NCBI GenBank assembly: GCA_945903635.1
Contig: CAMDOT010000001.1
Span: 24,780-88,779 of the forward strand
Origin: Rhizobium sp. Q54
GTDB lineage: Bacteria > Pseudomonadota > Alphaproteobacteria > Reyranellales > Reyranellaceae
Length of the DNA: 64,000 nt
Reading direction: 5' to 3'
Shown: piece by piece, positions 49,931-57,955 of the stretch
How positions within the stretch are numbered: the first letter of the stretch is position 1
Layout of the letters: each line of letters begins with the position of its first letter
Position numbers and translations under genes: made by a program
The notes under the pieces: model-generated
Told to the model about the DNA's origin: nothing
What the model saw: the letters and a program-made list of their open reading frames with translations, nothing else
Database searches by the model: none

Positions 49931-50263
49931 ATGAGCACTCTCTACCGTTTGGCCGACCAACGGGCCCGGCGTCGGATTGTCTCATTCGATCGGCGCGAAC
50001 TGTCCCGCCTGCTCGGTCTCTACAGCATGCGGGTCGCCTCGGGAGAATGGCGGGACTATGCCATCGACTTCCGGCCCGGCATGGCGATCTTCTCGATCTT
50101 CCGCCACACGTCGGAACAGCCGCTGTTCGCCATAGCCAAGGTGCCCAATGGGACCCAGGGCGGCTATGTGGTCTACAATGGCCCACGCAAGCTGGCGCAC
50201 GGCGATTCGCTCGAAGACGTCCTCGCCGTCTTCGACCGCAAGCTTCGGCTGCTGCTTAGTTAG
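49931..50263 (+). CDS. DUF2794 family protein
   Basis: 110 residues matching DUF2794: FDRRELSRLLGLYSMRVASGEWRDYAIDFRPGMAIFSIFRHTSEQPLFAIAKVPN and GDSLEDVLAVFDRKLRLL. It is small, soluble and alphaproteobacterial; function unknown. The ATG at 49931 is taken because upstream in-frame sequence has no family similarity. It diverges from the YfgM-like gene across about 175 bases. Confidence 0.85.
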   Translation: MSTLYRLADQRARRRIVSFDRRELSRLLGLYSMRVASGEWRDYAIDFRPGMAIFSIFRHTSEQPLFAIAKVPNGTQGGYVVYNGPRKLAHGDSLEDVLAVFDRKLRLLLS

Positions 50264-50286
50264 ACTCCGGCCGGCATAGGCGCGCT

Positions 50287-50511
50287 TTACTTGCCCTTTT
50301 CCGGTGTCGTCGCGGCACCGATGCCGGCGCCCAACGCCGCGCCCACGAGGGCCGGGGCGACGAGCGGCCAGCCGGCAATCGCGCCCACCGCAAGGCCTGC
50401 ACCGGCGCCGATGCCGCCGCCGGTCACCGCGCGCTCGCCCCATGTATCGCCGCAGGCGGACACCGACAGGGCCAGGGGAATCAAGAGAATGGAAGCGATC
50501 TTGGTGTGCAT
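50287..50511 (-). CDS. Small glycine-zipper lipoprotein
   Basis: 74 residues. The ATG at 50511 begins MHTKIASILLIPLALSVSAC, a lipoprotein signal with a lipobox cysteine at residue 20. The rest is Gly/Ala-rich with small-residue periodicity (TGGGIGAGAGLAVGAIAG, ALVGAALGAGIGAATTPE), typical of glycine-zipper envelope proteins. Likely outer-membrane or periplasmic; function unknown. It is convergent with DUF2794. Confidence 0.75.
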   Translation of the reverse strand: MHTKIASILLIPLALSVSACGDTWGERAVTGGGIGAGAGLAVGAIAGWPLVAPALVGAALGAGIGAATTPEKGK

Positions 50512-50663
50512 GACGTGAACCTCTGAGGGGAAATCGGCCGGTTCAGGCCGCGGAAAATATGCTTGGTCGCCCACCGGGCGTTTGAATGTACCTTCTTGTA
50601 GTTAATTAAAATTGTCAAGAATCAATCTTACACCATTGATATATAACAATTAAATTCACAAAC

Positions 50664-50763
50664 CTCACCCTGAGAAGGCTGCGCAGCAGCCGTCTCGAAG
50701 GGTGGCAACAACACGACTGGCTCCCATCCTTCGAGACGGCGCTACGCGCCTCCTCAGGATGAG
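50664..50763. repeat. Palindromic intergenic element with 40-base arms
   Basis: The left arm 50664-50705 and right arm 50724-50763 are inverted copies (CTCACCCTGAG..GTCTCGAAGG versus CTCATCCTGAGG..GTCTCGAAGG when reverse-complemented), with few mismatches and one two-base indel, and an 18-base loop. The CTCATCCTGAGG..CGTCTCGAAGGATG pattern is a familiar dispersed intergenic palindrome in Alphaproteobacteria. Flanking 50575-50660 is AT-rich and otherwise featureless. Confidence 0.8.
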
Positions 50764-50795
50764 CTTTGGTATGCTTCCAGTTTCGGAGACGCATT

Positions 50796-51743
50796 CTAGC
50801 TGTCACCCCAACGTGCCGGCGGCTGACCGAATTCGCGTTTGAAAGCGCGATTGAAGGCGACCTCCGAATCGTAGCCGACGGCATGGGCGATCTGGGCAAT
50901 GCTCCCTCGCCCGCTCCGCAGCTTCTCCCTGGCGAGGCTCAGGCGCCACTGCGTGAGGTACTTGATGGGCGGCAGGCCAACCAGCGAGGTGAAGCGGTCG
51001 ATGAAGGCGCTGCGCGACATCGAGACCTCGCTCGCGAGCTTGTCGATCGTCCAGGGCGCCTCGGCCCGGTTATGCAGCAGCGCCAGCGCCTGGCCGATCT
51101 GCTTGTCGTTGAGGCCGGCAAGCCATCCCGACTGCGTGCCATCGAGGCTCGACGCATAGTCGCGGACGGCCTCGACCAGGAGCAGCTCCGAGAGGCGCGA
51201 CATGATATCGGACGAGGCGAACCTGCCGGCCGCCAGTTCCCGGGCGGCAAAGCGCACCGAGGCCTCCACCCAATCGCGCGACGCGCCACGGCGAATGTCG
51301 AGCTTCAGCATCCTGGGCAGCGTGGCGATCAGTGGATTGTAGATGTCCTCGCTGGCCAGGAAGCCGCAGACGAGATGGGTCTCCTCGCCACCGCCGCCAT
51401 GGGATATCCGCAAGAGTCCCTCGCCCTCCGGCGGCTCGATCAGGTTGCCGGCCTTGATCGGCTTCAGGCCGGTCGCGCTGGCCAGATCGTGGCTGTCGTT
51501 GCGGGGCAACAGGACGACCTCGCCGGCCTCGACCTCGATGGCATCCTCTCCCTCGATTTCACACAGCAGCCTGCCGCCGATGACGAAATGATAGGCAAGG
51601 ATCTGTGCTGGCCGCGCCATGTAGGCGGTGCAATCCTCCGGCGTGAGCTGCGACCTCACGCACCACGGTGCCGTGAATCGCGCCTCCAGAAAGATGCCGC
51701 CGGTCAGGCGGACCGAACGCAGCAATTGCGATAGGGCGTCCAT
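50796..51743 (-). CDS. AraC-family regulator with cupin domain (copy 1)
   Basis: 315 residues. N-terminal cupin_6-type domain (AYHFVIGGRLLCEIEGEDAIEVEAGEVVLLPRNDSHDL), linker, and C-terminal double helix-turn-helix (SMSRSAFIDRFTSLVGLPPIKYLTQWRLSLAREKLRSGRGSIAQIAHAVGYDSEVAFNRAFKREFGQPPARW). It diverges from the homocysteine S-methyltransferase-like gene with 126 bases between, so that gene is a probable target. It is paralogous to the regulator at 54174-55151. Confidence 0.93.
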   Translation of the reverse strand: MDALSQLLRSVRLTGGIFLEARFTAPWCVRSQLTPEDCTAYMARPAQILAYHFVIGGRLLCEIEGEDAIEVEAGEVVLLPRNDSHDLASATGLKPIKAGNLIEPPEGEGLLRISHGGGGEETHLVCGFLASEDIYNPLIATLPRMLKLDIRRGASRDWVEASVRFAARELAAGRFASSDIMSRLSELLLVEAVRDYASSLDGTQSGWLAGLNDKQIGQALALLHNRAEAPWTIDKLASEVSMSRSAFIDRFTSLVGLPPIKYLTQWRLSLAREKLRSGRGSIAQIAHAVGYDSEVAFNRAFKREFGQPPARWGDS

Positions 51744-51869
51744 CGGTCGGTTTCATCCCCGGCCGGTTTGGCCGATCGGTCAACGGGTCCGGACGGGCGG
51801 TCATTTGCCCGCGCCGCGGTTACTCTATTTTCTCGCCATCGCCGCAAGGCAACAACCGGGAATATCGTG

Positions 51870-52838
51870 ATGAGTATCGACGCCAAATACCGCAAGAAAC
51901 TGCCCCACCTCGGCGGCGGCCTTTACCTCACCGACGGCGGGATCGAAACCAGCCTGATCTTCCAGGACGGACTCGACCTGCCCTACTTCTCGGCCTTCCA
52001 TCTCCTGCGAGATGCACCGGGACGCCGGGCACTGGTCCGCTACTACGAACGCTATATCGAGATCGCCAAGTCGGACGGCGTGGGCTTCATCCTCGAAAGC
52101 CCGACCTGGCGCGCGAGCACCGACTGGGGCCAGAAGCTCGGCTACTCCGCCGACGACATGGCCGCGGTCAACCGTACCTCGATCCGGCTGATGCACGACC
52201 TGCGGGAGGCCTACGAGACGCTTCGGACGCCGATGATCGTGAGCGGCTGCGTCGGCCCGCGGGGCGACGGCTACGTCCCCGGCGAGATCATGAGCGCCGA
52301 CGAGGCCTGGGCCTACCATGCCCATCAGGTCTCGGCCTTCGCCGAGGCCGGCGCGGACATGGTGAGCGCCGTCACGATGACCAATGCGAACGAGGCCATT
52401 GGCGTGGCCCGGGCCGCTGCGAAGGCGGGCATGCCTGTTGCCGTTTCCTTTACCGTGGAAACCGACGGCCGCCTGCCGACAGGCCAGACGCTGCCCGAGG
52501 CGATCAGCGAAGTGGACGCCGCCACGTCGAGCGGTCCCGCCTACTACATGATCAACTGCGCGCACCCGACGCACTTCGACAGCGTCCTCCACACCAAAGC
52601 CGCCTGGACCCGTCGCATCGGCGGCATTCGCGCCAATGCATCGAAGCGCAGCCATCAGGAGCTGAACGATTCGCCCGACCTCGACGCCGGCAATCCGATC
52701 GAACTGGGTGGCCAGTACCGCGATCTCGTGCAGCGGCATCCCGGGATCAACGTCCTGGGCGGCTGCTGCGGCACCGACCATCGCCATGTCGCCGCCATCA
52801 GCCTCGCCTGCCGTCTGGTTTCCCGACAGGCGGCGTAG
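51870..52838 (+). CDS. Homocysteine S-methyltransferase family protein
   Basis: 322 residues. N-terminal LTDGGIETSLIFQDGLDLPYFSAFHLL and the zinc ligands in YMINCAHP and LGGCCGTDHRH match the family. Members transfer methyl groups from S-methylmethionine or similar donors to homocysteine or related thiols/selenols. The sequence ETSLIFQDG departs from the classic E. coli MmuM form, so the exact substrate is open. ATG at 51870 is used. The divergent AraC gene is the likely regulator. Confidence 0.88.
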   Translation: MSIDAKYRKKLPHLGGGLYLTDGGIETSLIFQDGLDLPYFSAFHLLRDAPGRRALVRYYERYIEIAKSDGVGFILESPTWRASTDWGQKLGYSADDMAAVNRTSIRLMHDLREAYETLRTPMIVSGCVGPRGDGYVPGEIMSADEAWAYHAHQVSAFAEAGADMVSAVTMTNANEAIGVARAAAKAGMPVAVSFTVETDGRLPTGQTLPEAISEVDAATSSGPAYYMINCAHPTHFDSVLHTKAAWTRRIGGIRANASKRSHQELNDSPDLDAGNPIELGGQYRDLVQRHPGINVLGGCCGTDHRHVAAISLACRLVSRQAA

Positions 52839-52841
52839 GCC

Positions 52842-53195
52842 TCAACCGAAAGCCTGGGCGTAGGTCTCGGGCTTGAACCCCACGATCAGGCGGCCGTTCA
52901 CGTCGAGGACCGGCCGCTTGATCATCGACGGCTGGGCGATCATCAGCGCGCTCGCCTTGGCCTCGGTGATCCCGGCCTTGTCGGCGTCCGGCAGCTTGCG
53001 AAAGGTCGTGCCTGCCCGGTTGAGCAGCGTCTCCCAGCCCACAGCCTTCGACCACGTCTGCAGCGCGGCACGTCCCACGCCCTCGGTCTTGTAGTCGTGG
53101 AAGCTGTAGGCGACGCCGTGGCCGTCGAGCCAGGCCCTCGCCTTCTTCATCGTGTCGCAGTTCTTGATCCCGTAAATCGTGACGGACTTCGTCAT
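52842..53195 (-). CDS. ArsC-family (YffB/Spx-like) reductase
   Basis: 117 residues. KNCDTMKKARAWLDGHGVAYSFHDYKTEGV places a single cysteine (CDTMKKA) in the thioredoxin-fold ArsC motif, and PSMIKRPVLDVNGRLIVGFKPETYAQAFG is the conserved C-terminal half. The family is annotated arsenate reductase-like, but YffB-type members may act on glutathione or other thiols. Its start overlaps the CDF gene stop (4 bases). Confidence 0.85.
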   Translation of the reverse strand: MTKSVTIYGIKNCDTMKKARAWLDGHGVAYSFHDYKTEGVGRAALQTWSKAVGWETLLNRAGTTFRKLPDADKAGITEAKASALMIAQPSMIKRPVLDVNGRLIVGFKPETYAQAFG

Positions 53196-54118
53196 ATCGG
53201 CCTCGCCGGTTCGCTGTCGCGCAACGCCTGGTCCTCAACCTGGATAGTGGTGTGATCGAGGCCGAAGCCGGTTTTCATCGCCTCGCGGGCGCTCTCCAGC
53301 ACCGCGCGTGCCTGCGCCATGTCCGTCACCACGAGGTGGCAGCTCATGGCATCGAGGCCGGAGGTGATGGTCCAGACATGGAGATCGTGCACCGCCGTCA
53401 CGCCGTCGATCTCGAGCAGCTTGCGTTCCAGCAGCGCGATATCGACCTCGGGCGGCGTGCCCTCCATCAGGATATGGACCACCTGCTTCAGCAGGATCCA
53501 GGTCCGGGGCACGATGAAGAGGCCGATGCCCGCACCGATCACCGGATCGGCCAGCTTCCAGCCGGTGAACATCACGATCAGGGCAGCGACGATGACACCG
53601 AGCGAGCCCAGCATGTCGCTCATCGCCTCGAAATAGGCGCCCTTCACGTTCAGGCTTTCCGACGAGCCTGCCGTCAGCAGCTTCATGCTGATCAGGTTGA
53701 CGACGAGGCCGGCCACCGCCACCACCAGCATCGGGCCACTCAGGATCTCGGGCGGGTTCTGGAAGCGCTGATAAGCCTCGTACAGGATGTAGACGGTGAG
53801 CAGCAGCAGGACGACCGCGTTGGTCAATGCCGACAGGACTTCGGTACGGACATAGCCGTAGGTCTTGTTCGGGGTTGCCGGCCGTTCGGCAAAGCGGATG
53901 GCGAGCAACGCCAGCGCGAGGCCACCGACGTCGGTGAGCATGTGGGCCGCGTCCGCGAGCAGCGCCAGGCTGCCCGTGATCAGGCCACCCGCGACTTCGA
54001 CGCCCACGAACGATGCCGTGAGCGCCAGGGCCCATTTGAGTCTCGACTTGTGTCGTCCCCCCGCGGTCGTGCCCGTCGTCGCCCCCGCCGGCGGCCCGTG
54101 TGAATGTCCTGCGCCCAT
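53192..54118 (-). CDS. Cation diffusion facilitator (CzcD/ZitB-like)
   Basis: 308 residues, six membrane helices. Metal-site motif LLADAAHMLTDVGGLALAL (HxxxD) in helix II and the second site FEAMSDMLGSLGV; the C-terminal cytoplasmic domain has VHDLHVWTITSGLDAMSCHLV. It exports divalent cations, commonly Zn(2+), using the proton gradient. A His-poor N-terminus (HSHG only) precedes the first helix. It is coupled to the ArsC-like gene by a 4-base overlap. Confidence 0.93.
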   Translation of the reverse strand: MGAGHSHGPPAGATTGTTAGGRHKSRLKWALALTASFVGVEVAGGLITGSLALLADAAHMLTDVGGLALALLAIRFAERPATPNKTYGYVRTEVLSALTNAVVLLLLTVYILYEAYQRFQNPPEILSGPMLVVAVAGLVVNLISMKLLTAGSSESLNVKGAYFEAMSDMLGSLGVIVAALIVMFTGWKLADPVIGAGIGLFIVPRTWILLKQVVHILMEGTPPEVDIALLERKLLEIDGVTAVHDLHVWTITSGLDAMSCHLVVTDMAQARAVLESAREAMKTGFGLDHTTIQVEDQALRDSEPARPI

Positions 54119-54173
54119 CGCCTGACCTTAGCGGGTGGCGAAAAAAATTAATACTTGGTCAAAGATGTGACGA

Positions 54174-55151
54174 TCAGGCGGCGGCGGACCGTCGGCGCCA
54201 CGCCGACGGCGGCACGCCCACCGACTTCTTGAACGCCCGACTGAAGGCTGCCTCGGAGCCGTAGCCGATTTCGGCGGCAATGGTCGCCATGTTGGTGTTG
54301 CCGCCGCTCAGCAGGCCCGCCGCGATCTGCATCCGCCACTTGGCGAGATAGTGCATCGGCGGCATGCCGACGAGATCGGTGAAACGCTCAGCCAGCACCG
54401 AGCGCGAGAGGCCAACATCCTTGGCCAGCTCCTCGATCGTCCAGTCGCGCGCCGGGTTCGCGTGCATCATCGCCAGGGTCTTGCCGACGAACGGGTCGCG
54501 CAGGCCGGCCAGCCATCCGGCCTGATCGGGCGGCAGCGTCTCCAGGTACTGGCGAACGACCTCGATGAACATGAGCTCGCTCAGCTTGGCGAGAACGCTT
54601 TCGCCGCCGGCGCGCTTGTTCGCCGATTCGCTCCGCGCCAAGCTCATGAACTGGCCGAGCCAGTTCGCATCGCCGCCTCCCGGATTTCCCGCCTTGATGA
54701 TCGGCGGCAGGTTGTCGAGCAGCGGATTGAACGGATGGGCATCGCAAGCGAGGAAGCCGCAGACAATCTTGACCGAGGGTGTGCCCTCGCCGCCCATGCT
54801 CTTGAAGAACGGCAAAGGGCCAGCCGTCGCGAACGCCATTTCCGCCGCGGTGACGGGCTGGGCGCGCATGCCCGGATGGCTCGAGACGACATGCGGGTCG
54901 CCGCGTGTGAAGACCACGACCTCGCCCGCGTCGATCGCCACCGGTTCCTCGCCGATCATGCCGGCATAGCAGCGGCCTTCGGTGACCACGTGATACGAGA
55001 TCAGGTGCTCGGCGCCGGGCAGGACCTTGGGCAGAACCATTTCCCGCGTCGGTTGCTCGGCCGCCCACGGGTTCCTCGCCACGACGTCGAAGAACGTGGC
55101 GCCGGTCAGCCGTACCGTTTTCAGAAGATCGGACAGTGCGTCAGCGGCCAT
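54174..55151 (-). CDS. AraC-family regulator with cupin domain (copy 2)
   Basis: 325 residues. Same architecture as copy 1: cupin (ISYHVVTEGRCYAGMIGEEPVAIDAGEVVVFTRGDPHVV) and double helix-turn-helix (LSRSVLAERFTDLVGMPPMHYLAKWRMQIAAGLLSGGNTNMATIAAEIGYGSEAAFSRAFKKSVGVPPSAWR). It diverges from the SAM methyltransferase at 55334, its likely target. It shares a common origin with copy 1, about 3.4 kb away; the two may answer different effectors. Confidence 0.93.
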   Translation of the reverse strand: MAADALSDLLKTVRLTGATFFDVVARNPWAAEQPTREMVLPKVLPGAEHLISYHVVTEGRCYAGMIGEEPVAIDAGEVVVFTRGDPHVVSSHPGMRAQPVTAAEMAFATAGPLPFFKSMGGEGTPSVKIVCGFLACDAHPFNPLLDNLPPIIKAGNPGGGDANWLGQFMSLARSESANKRAGGESVLAKLSELMFIEVVRQYLETLPPDQAGWLAGLRDPFVGKTLAMMHANPARDWTIEELAKDVGLSRSVLAERFTDLVGMPPMHYLAKWRMQIAAGLLSGGNTNMATIAAEIGYGSEAAFSRAFKKSVGVPPSAWRRRSAAA

Positions 55152-55333
55152 TTGGTCTCCCCCGACGCCGGAGCATGAGATCCGGACGCCCTGTCAACAA
55201 ACGTGGGAATTTCAGACGAAGTGTCAAGCATCGCGGACGCCCGGCCATTCGCAGCGGGCACCACAAGGCCTAGATGCCCTCCATCGCGCCCCACCACCGT
55301 AGGACGCGAGCTAAACAAGGAGGAATTAAGACC

Positions 55334-56179
55334 ATGAACGTCCAGACTCCCGTCACCGCCACCATCGTTCCCGCAACGATCGACCTCGCCACCATAAAAG
55401 GCCGCCAGCAGGTCGCCTGGGGCTCCGGCGACTATGCCGTCGTCGGCACGACGCTGCAGATCGTGGGCGAGAACCTCTGCGAGGCCGTCGATCTCCGCAG
55501 CGGCCAGCGCGTCCTCGACGTCGCCGCCGGCAACGGCAACGCGACGCTGGCCGCCGCCCGCCGCTTCGCCGACGTCGTGTCGACCGACTATGTCGGCACG
55601 CTGCTCGAGCGCGGCCGCGAGCGGGCCGCGGCCGAGCACTTGGCCGTCACCTTCCAGGAAGCCGACGCAGAGGCGCTCCCCTTTCCCGACGCGAGCTTCG
55701 ATACGGTGCTCTCGACCTTCGGCGTCATGTTCACGCCGAACCAGGAGCAGGCCGCCCACGAACTGCTGCGCGTCTGCCGTCCGGGCGGAAAGATCGGCCT
55801 CGCCAACTGGACGCCGGAGAGCTTCATCGGGCAGGTCTTCAAGACCATCGGCAAGTACGTCCCGCCGGCGCCCGGCGTGAAGTCGCCGGCGCTGTGGGGC
55901 ACCAAGGCGCATCTCGAGGCGCTGTTCGGCCCGACGGCGACCGTCGACGCGCAAAGCCGGCACTTCGTCATGCGCTACAGGTCGCCCAGCCACTGGATGG
56001 AAATCTTCCGCGGCTACTACGGCCCGGTGCTGAAGGCCTTCGCCGCGATCGACGCCGAAGCCCGCGAGGGGCTCGAGAAGGATCTCCGCGCGCTGCTCGA
56101 CAAGGTCAATGTCGCCAAGGACGGCACGCTCGTCGCCCCCAGCGAATATCTCGAAGTGGTGATCACCAAGAAGGCCTGA
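55334..56179 (+). CDS. SAM-dependent methyltransferase
   Basis: 281 residues from the ATG at 55334, which has a strong AAGGAGG at 55318-55324. Class I motif RVLDVAAGNGNATLAAARRFADVVSTDYV, DAEALPFPDASFDTVLSTFGVMF and LLRVCRPGGKIGLANWTPE resemble UbiE/Coq5-type methyltransferases acting on small molecules. Substrate unknown. Likely under the divergent AraC regulator, followed 39 bases later by a membrane-protein gene on the same strand. Confidence 0.87.
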   Translation: MNVQTPVTATIVPATIDLATIKGRQQVAWGSGDYAVVGTTLQIVGENLCEAVDLRSGQRVLDVAAGNGNATLAAARRFADVVSTDYVGTLLERGRERAAAEHLAVTFQEADAEALPFPDASFDTVLSTFGVMFTPNQEQAAHELLRVCRPGGKIGLANWTPESFIGQVFKTIGKYVPPAPGVKSPALWGTKAHLEALFGPTATVDAQSRHFVMRYRSPSHWMEIFRGYYGPVLKAFAAIDAEAREGLEKDLRALLDKVNVAKDGTLVAPSEYLEVVITKKA

Positions 56180-56218
56180 CGCAGACGGGGTCGACAGCCG
56201 ATTTAGCAGGAGAGTGTC

Positions 56219-56731
56219 GTGATACTGGGTATGTCGCTGTCGACCTTCACGGCCGTGCATGTGGTCATCAGCCTGGTCGGACTCGCGAGCGGTGCGTTTG
56301 TCCTCAGGGACATGCTCCGCTCGCGGCAGGCGGCGGGGCTCACCGCCGTCTTCCTCGCGACCACGCTCGCCACCACCGTGACGGGCTGCCTCTTTCCCTC
56401 GACCCGCGTCGGGCTGGGCCAGGTGGTCGGCTGCCTGTCGCTGATCGTTCTGGTGCCGACGCTGACGGCGCTCTACGGCTATCGCCTCGCCGGACCGTGG
56501 CGCGGCGTTTACGCGTCAGGCGCCACGGCCGCGCTCTATCTCAACGTCCTCATCGGCGTGGCGCAGGCCTTCGCCAAGAGCACCACGGTGCAGGCGCTCG
56601 CCCCGCCGTACCTGCTCACCCAACTCGTGGTTTTGGCGGTCTTCATCTCGCTGGGGCGCCTCGCCGTGAAGCGCTTCCGCCCCTGCACGCCGCCGCTCGT
56701 CCGTATCCGGTCGCCGGCGGCACCGGTCTAA
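56219..56731 (+). CDS. Four-helix-type integral membrane protein, unknown function
   Basis: 170 residues. GTG at 56219 has AGGAG six to seven bases upstream; an ATG four codons in is an alternative. Hydrophobic segments: FTAVHVVISLVGLASGAFVL, LTAVFLATTLATTVTGCLF, VVGCLSLIVLVPTLTALYGY, AALYLNVLIGVAQAFA and LTQLVVLAVFISLGRLAV, so four or five membrane helices. No domain is recognised. It may be co-transcribed with the upstream methyltransferase. Confidence 0.7.
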   Translation: MILGMSLSTFTAVHVVISLVGLASGAFVLRDMLRSRQAAGLTAVFLATTLATTVTGCLFPSTRVGLGQVVGCLSLIVLVPTLTALYGYRLAGPWRGVYASGATAALYLNVLIGVAQAFAKSTTVQALAPPYLLTQLVVLAVFISLGRLAVKRFRPCTPPLVRIRSPAAPV

Positions 56732-56739
56732 AAATGGCC

Positions 56740-56762
56740 GGCTCCCCGCACGCCGGGGAGCC
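56740..56762 (+). terminator. Hairpin after the membrane-protein gene
   Basis: GGCTCCCCG-CACGC-CGGGGAGCC is a perfect 9-bp stem with a 5-base loop, 9 bases after the stop. It has no T-run, so it may be a 3'-end stabilising or Rho-assisted structure. Confidence 0.55.
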
Positions 56763-56776
56763 GTGGTCCTGGTCAC

Positions 56777-56932
56777 GTGTCACAACCCAATGTGTCACAC
56801 CAAGTTGAGACAAATGTTGTGACACGCATCTGCCCGGAGTCCGGGCCGAGCCCGGAATCACGGGCTTTTTACGAGGTCGTTTCTTCTTCATGTGTCACCG
56901 CCCGGCGCACCTGTGACAGTATTCCTGTGACA
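56777..56932. repeat. Cluster of six TGTGACA/TGTCACA motifs in a non-coding stretch
   Basis: GTGTCACA at 56777-56784 and 56792-56799, TGTGACAC at 56818-56825, GTGTCAC at 56892-56898, and TGTGACA at 56912-56918 and 56926-56932. They occur in both orientations inside the 479-base gap 56732-57210. A small open frame crosses part of it but is Cys/Pro-rich without protein-like pattern. This could be an operator array or a worn repeat. The rest of the gap (56950-57096) has only a G/C hairpin near 57050-57075. Confidence 0.5.
56849..56870 (+). terminator. Terminator-like hairpin with T-run inside the TGTGACA region
   Basis: AGCCCG-GAATCA-CGGGCT followed by TTTT (to 56870). A 6-bp stem and T-run fit a weak intrinsic terminator for the plus-strand genes upstream. 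Confidence 0.5.
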
Positions 56933-57096
56933 GGTAGCGCGATGCGTCCGTTCCGGCTCTTTATAGGTGCTCGGTGGGGACGGGCTGAAACGGACTCGTT
57001 ACGGCCTGGCGTGACGTACCATCCGTGTGACTACACCCTCGCCCTCGAGCGTCTGCCCGCGGCGTGCGCGGGAGGGTCTTGTCCGAAGCAGAAAGA

Positions 57097-57116
57097 CTGG
57101 GGCGGTCCAACCCCAG
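57097..57116 (-). terminator. Terminator-like hairpin for the minus-strand 60-aa gene
   Basis: On the minus strand CTGGGG-TTGGACCG-CCCCAG is followed by TCTTTCT. It lies about 95 bases downstream of the 57211 stop and could end that transcript. Confidence 0.4.
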
Positions 57117-57210
57117 CCTGCCTGAAGCAATAGCATTTTCCTGCTGAACCTGCAGTACACAAATGCGTGAACGAATGCTGGCAGTGCAAGCACTCCGGTT
57201 CCGGGCGCCT

Positions 57211-57393
57211 CTAGACGAGGTTGGGTTTCGGCAGGCTGGTGGGGAGGATCTCGATCACCGAGTAGCCGTCCCGCTCGAGCGAAACCGCCTGAAGCTGGGC
57301 TTCCTTGAGCGTCGAGTAGGCGATGCCGATGCGACGGCCACCCTTGGGCTTCTCCACCCAGACCATATGCTTGCCGATTGCTGCTGTTGTCAT
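57211..57393 (-). CDS. Small hypothetical protein (60 aa)
   Basis: 60 residues. GRRIGIAYSTLKEAQLQAVSLERDGYSVIEILPTSLP reads as a short beta-alpha-beta unit; HMVWVEKPKGGRR precedes it. No signal or membrane segment. The reading frame has normal protein composition, but the family is not recognised. It lies downstream of the NTF2-like gene on the same strand. Confidence 0.5.
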   Translation of the reverse strand: MTTAAIGKHMVWVEKPKGGRRIGIAYSTLKEAQLQAVSLERDGYSVIEILPTSLPKPNLV

Positions 57394-57480
57394 GGCGGCA
57401 GCCTATACAGGCAAACGCCCGCATAAGCGAATATCGCTCATTGGACCCTCTTTTCGCCGATTTCCTCCAGCCAGGCGAGC

Positions 57481-57903
57481 TCAGGAGTGCGGGCGAAGGT
57501 CGAAGTGGAAAACCTTCGAAATGATCTGCCAGCGACCCTCGACGAAGACGAGCGTCAGGAGGTCGCTGAAGAATTTGGCGCCGATGGCGCATTCGACCTG
57601 GGCGAAGGCCGTCACCGGCCCGGCGAACTCGATGGCGACGATGCGGTCCGCCCGTACCTCGTTCCGGCTCGCCGGCGACGGCCGCGCGTCGACGATCGGG
57701 AAGTATTCGTTCATATCGAGATGAGTGAGCGTGCCTTCCGTCGCGCAGACATAGTGTGCCTTGGCGTGAAACACCGAACGCAACAGGGCCGTGTCGCTGT
57801 GGTACAGCCCGTCGAAATACCGGCCGAGAACGGCGGCGACGGCAGTGAAGTTCGCATCCATCTGAGCACGGTAGTCGCGATTGGTAACCTTTGTATATGA
57901 CAT
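57481..57903 (-). CDS. NTF2-like (putative lumazine-binding type) protein
   Basis: 140 residues with the SnoaL/NTF2 pattern: AAVLGRYFDGLYHSDTALLRSVFHAKAHYVCATEGTLTHLDMNEYFPIV, then AFAQVECAIGAKFFSDLLTLVFVEGRWQIISKVFHF. This cone-shaped fold binds or isomerises small molecules; the activity here is unknown. It diverges from the HxlR regulator with only 52 bases between, making it the probable target of that regulator. Confidence 0.8.
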   Translation of the reverse strand: MSYTKVTNRDYRAQMDANFTAVAAVLGRYFDGLYHSDTALLRSVFHAKAHYVCATEGTLTHLDMNEYFPIVDARPSPASRNEVRADRIVAIEFAGPVTAFAQVECAIGAKFFSDLLTLVFVEGRWQIISKVFHFDLRPHS

Positions 57904-57944
57904 AACCTTGTGTTACTTCACTTTCAGATAACCTCCCGGTAACC
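57885..57944. promoter_or_regulatory. Repeated TAACC motifs between the NTF2-like gene and hxlR
   Basis: TAACC occurs at 57885-57889, 57903-57907, 57929-57933 and 57940-57944, the last inside the palindrome CGGTAACCG. The cluster spans the divergent promoter region, overlapping the NTF2-like start. It could be the HxlR operator; this is inference. Confidence 0.4.
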
Positions 57945-57955
57945 GGCGAACGGCG

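Noticed and set aside
56777..57133. A 118-codon frame in the TGTGACA region
   Set aside because: Cys/Pro/Arg-rich, crosses terminator-like hairpins and repeats, no ribosome site or domain.
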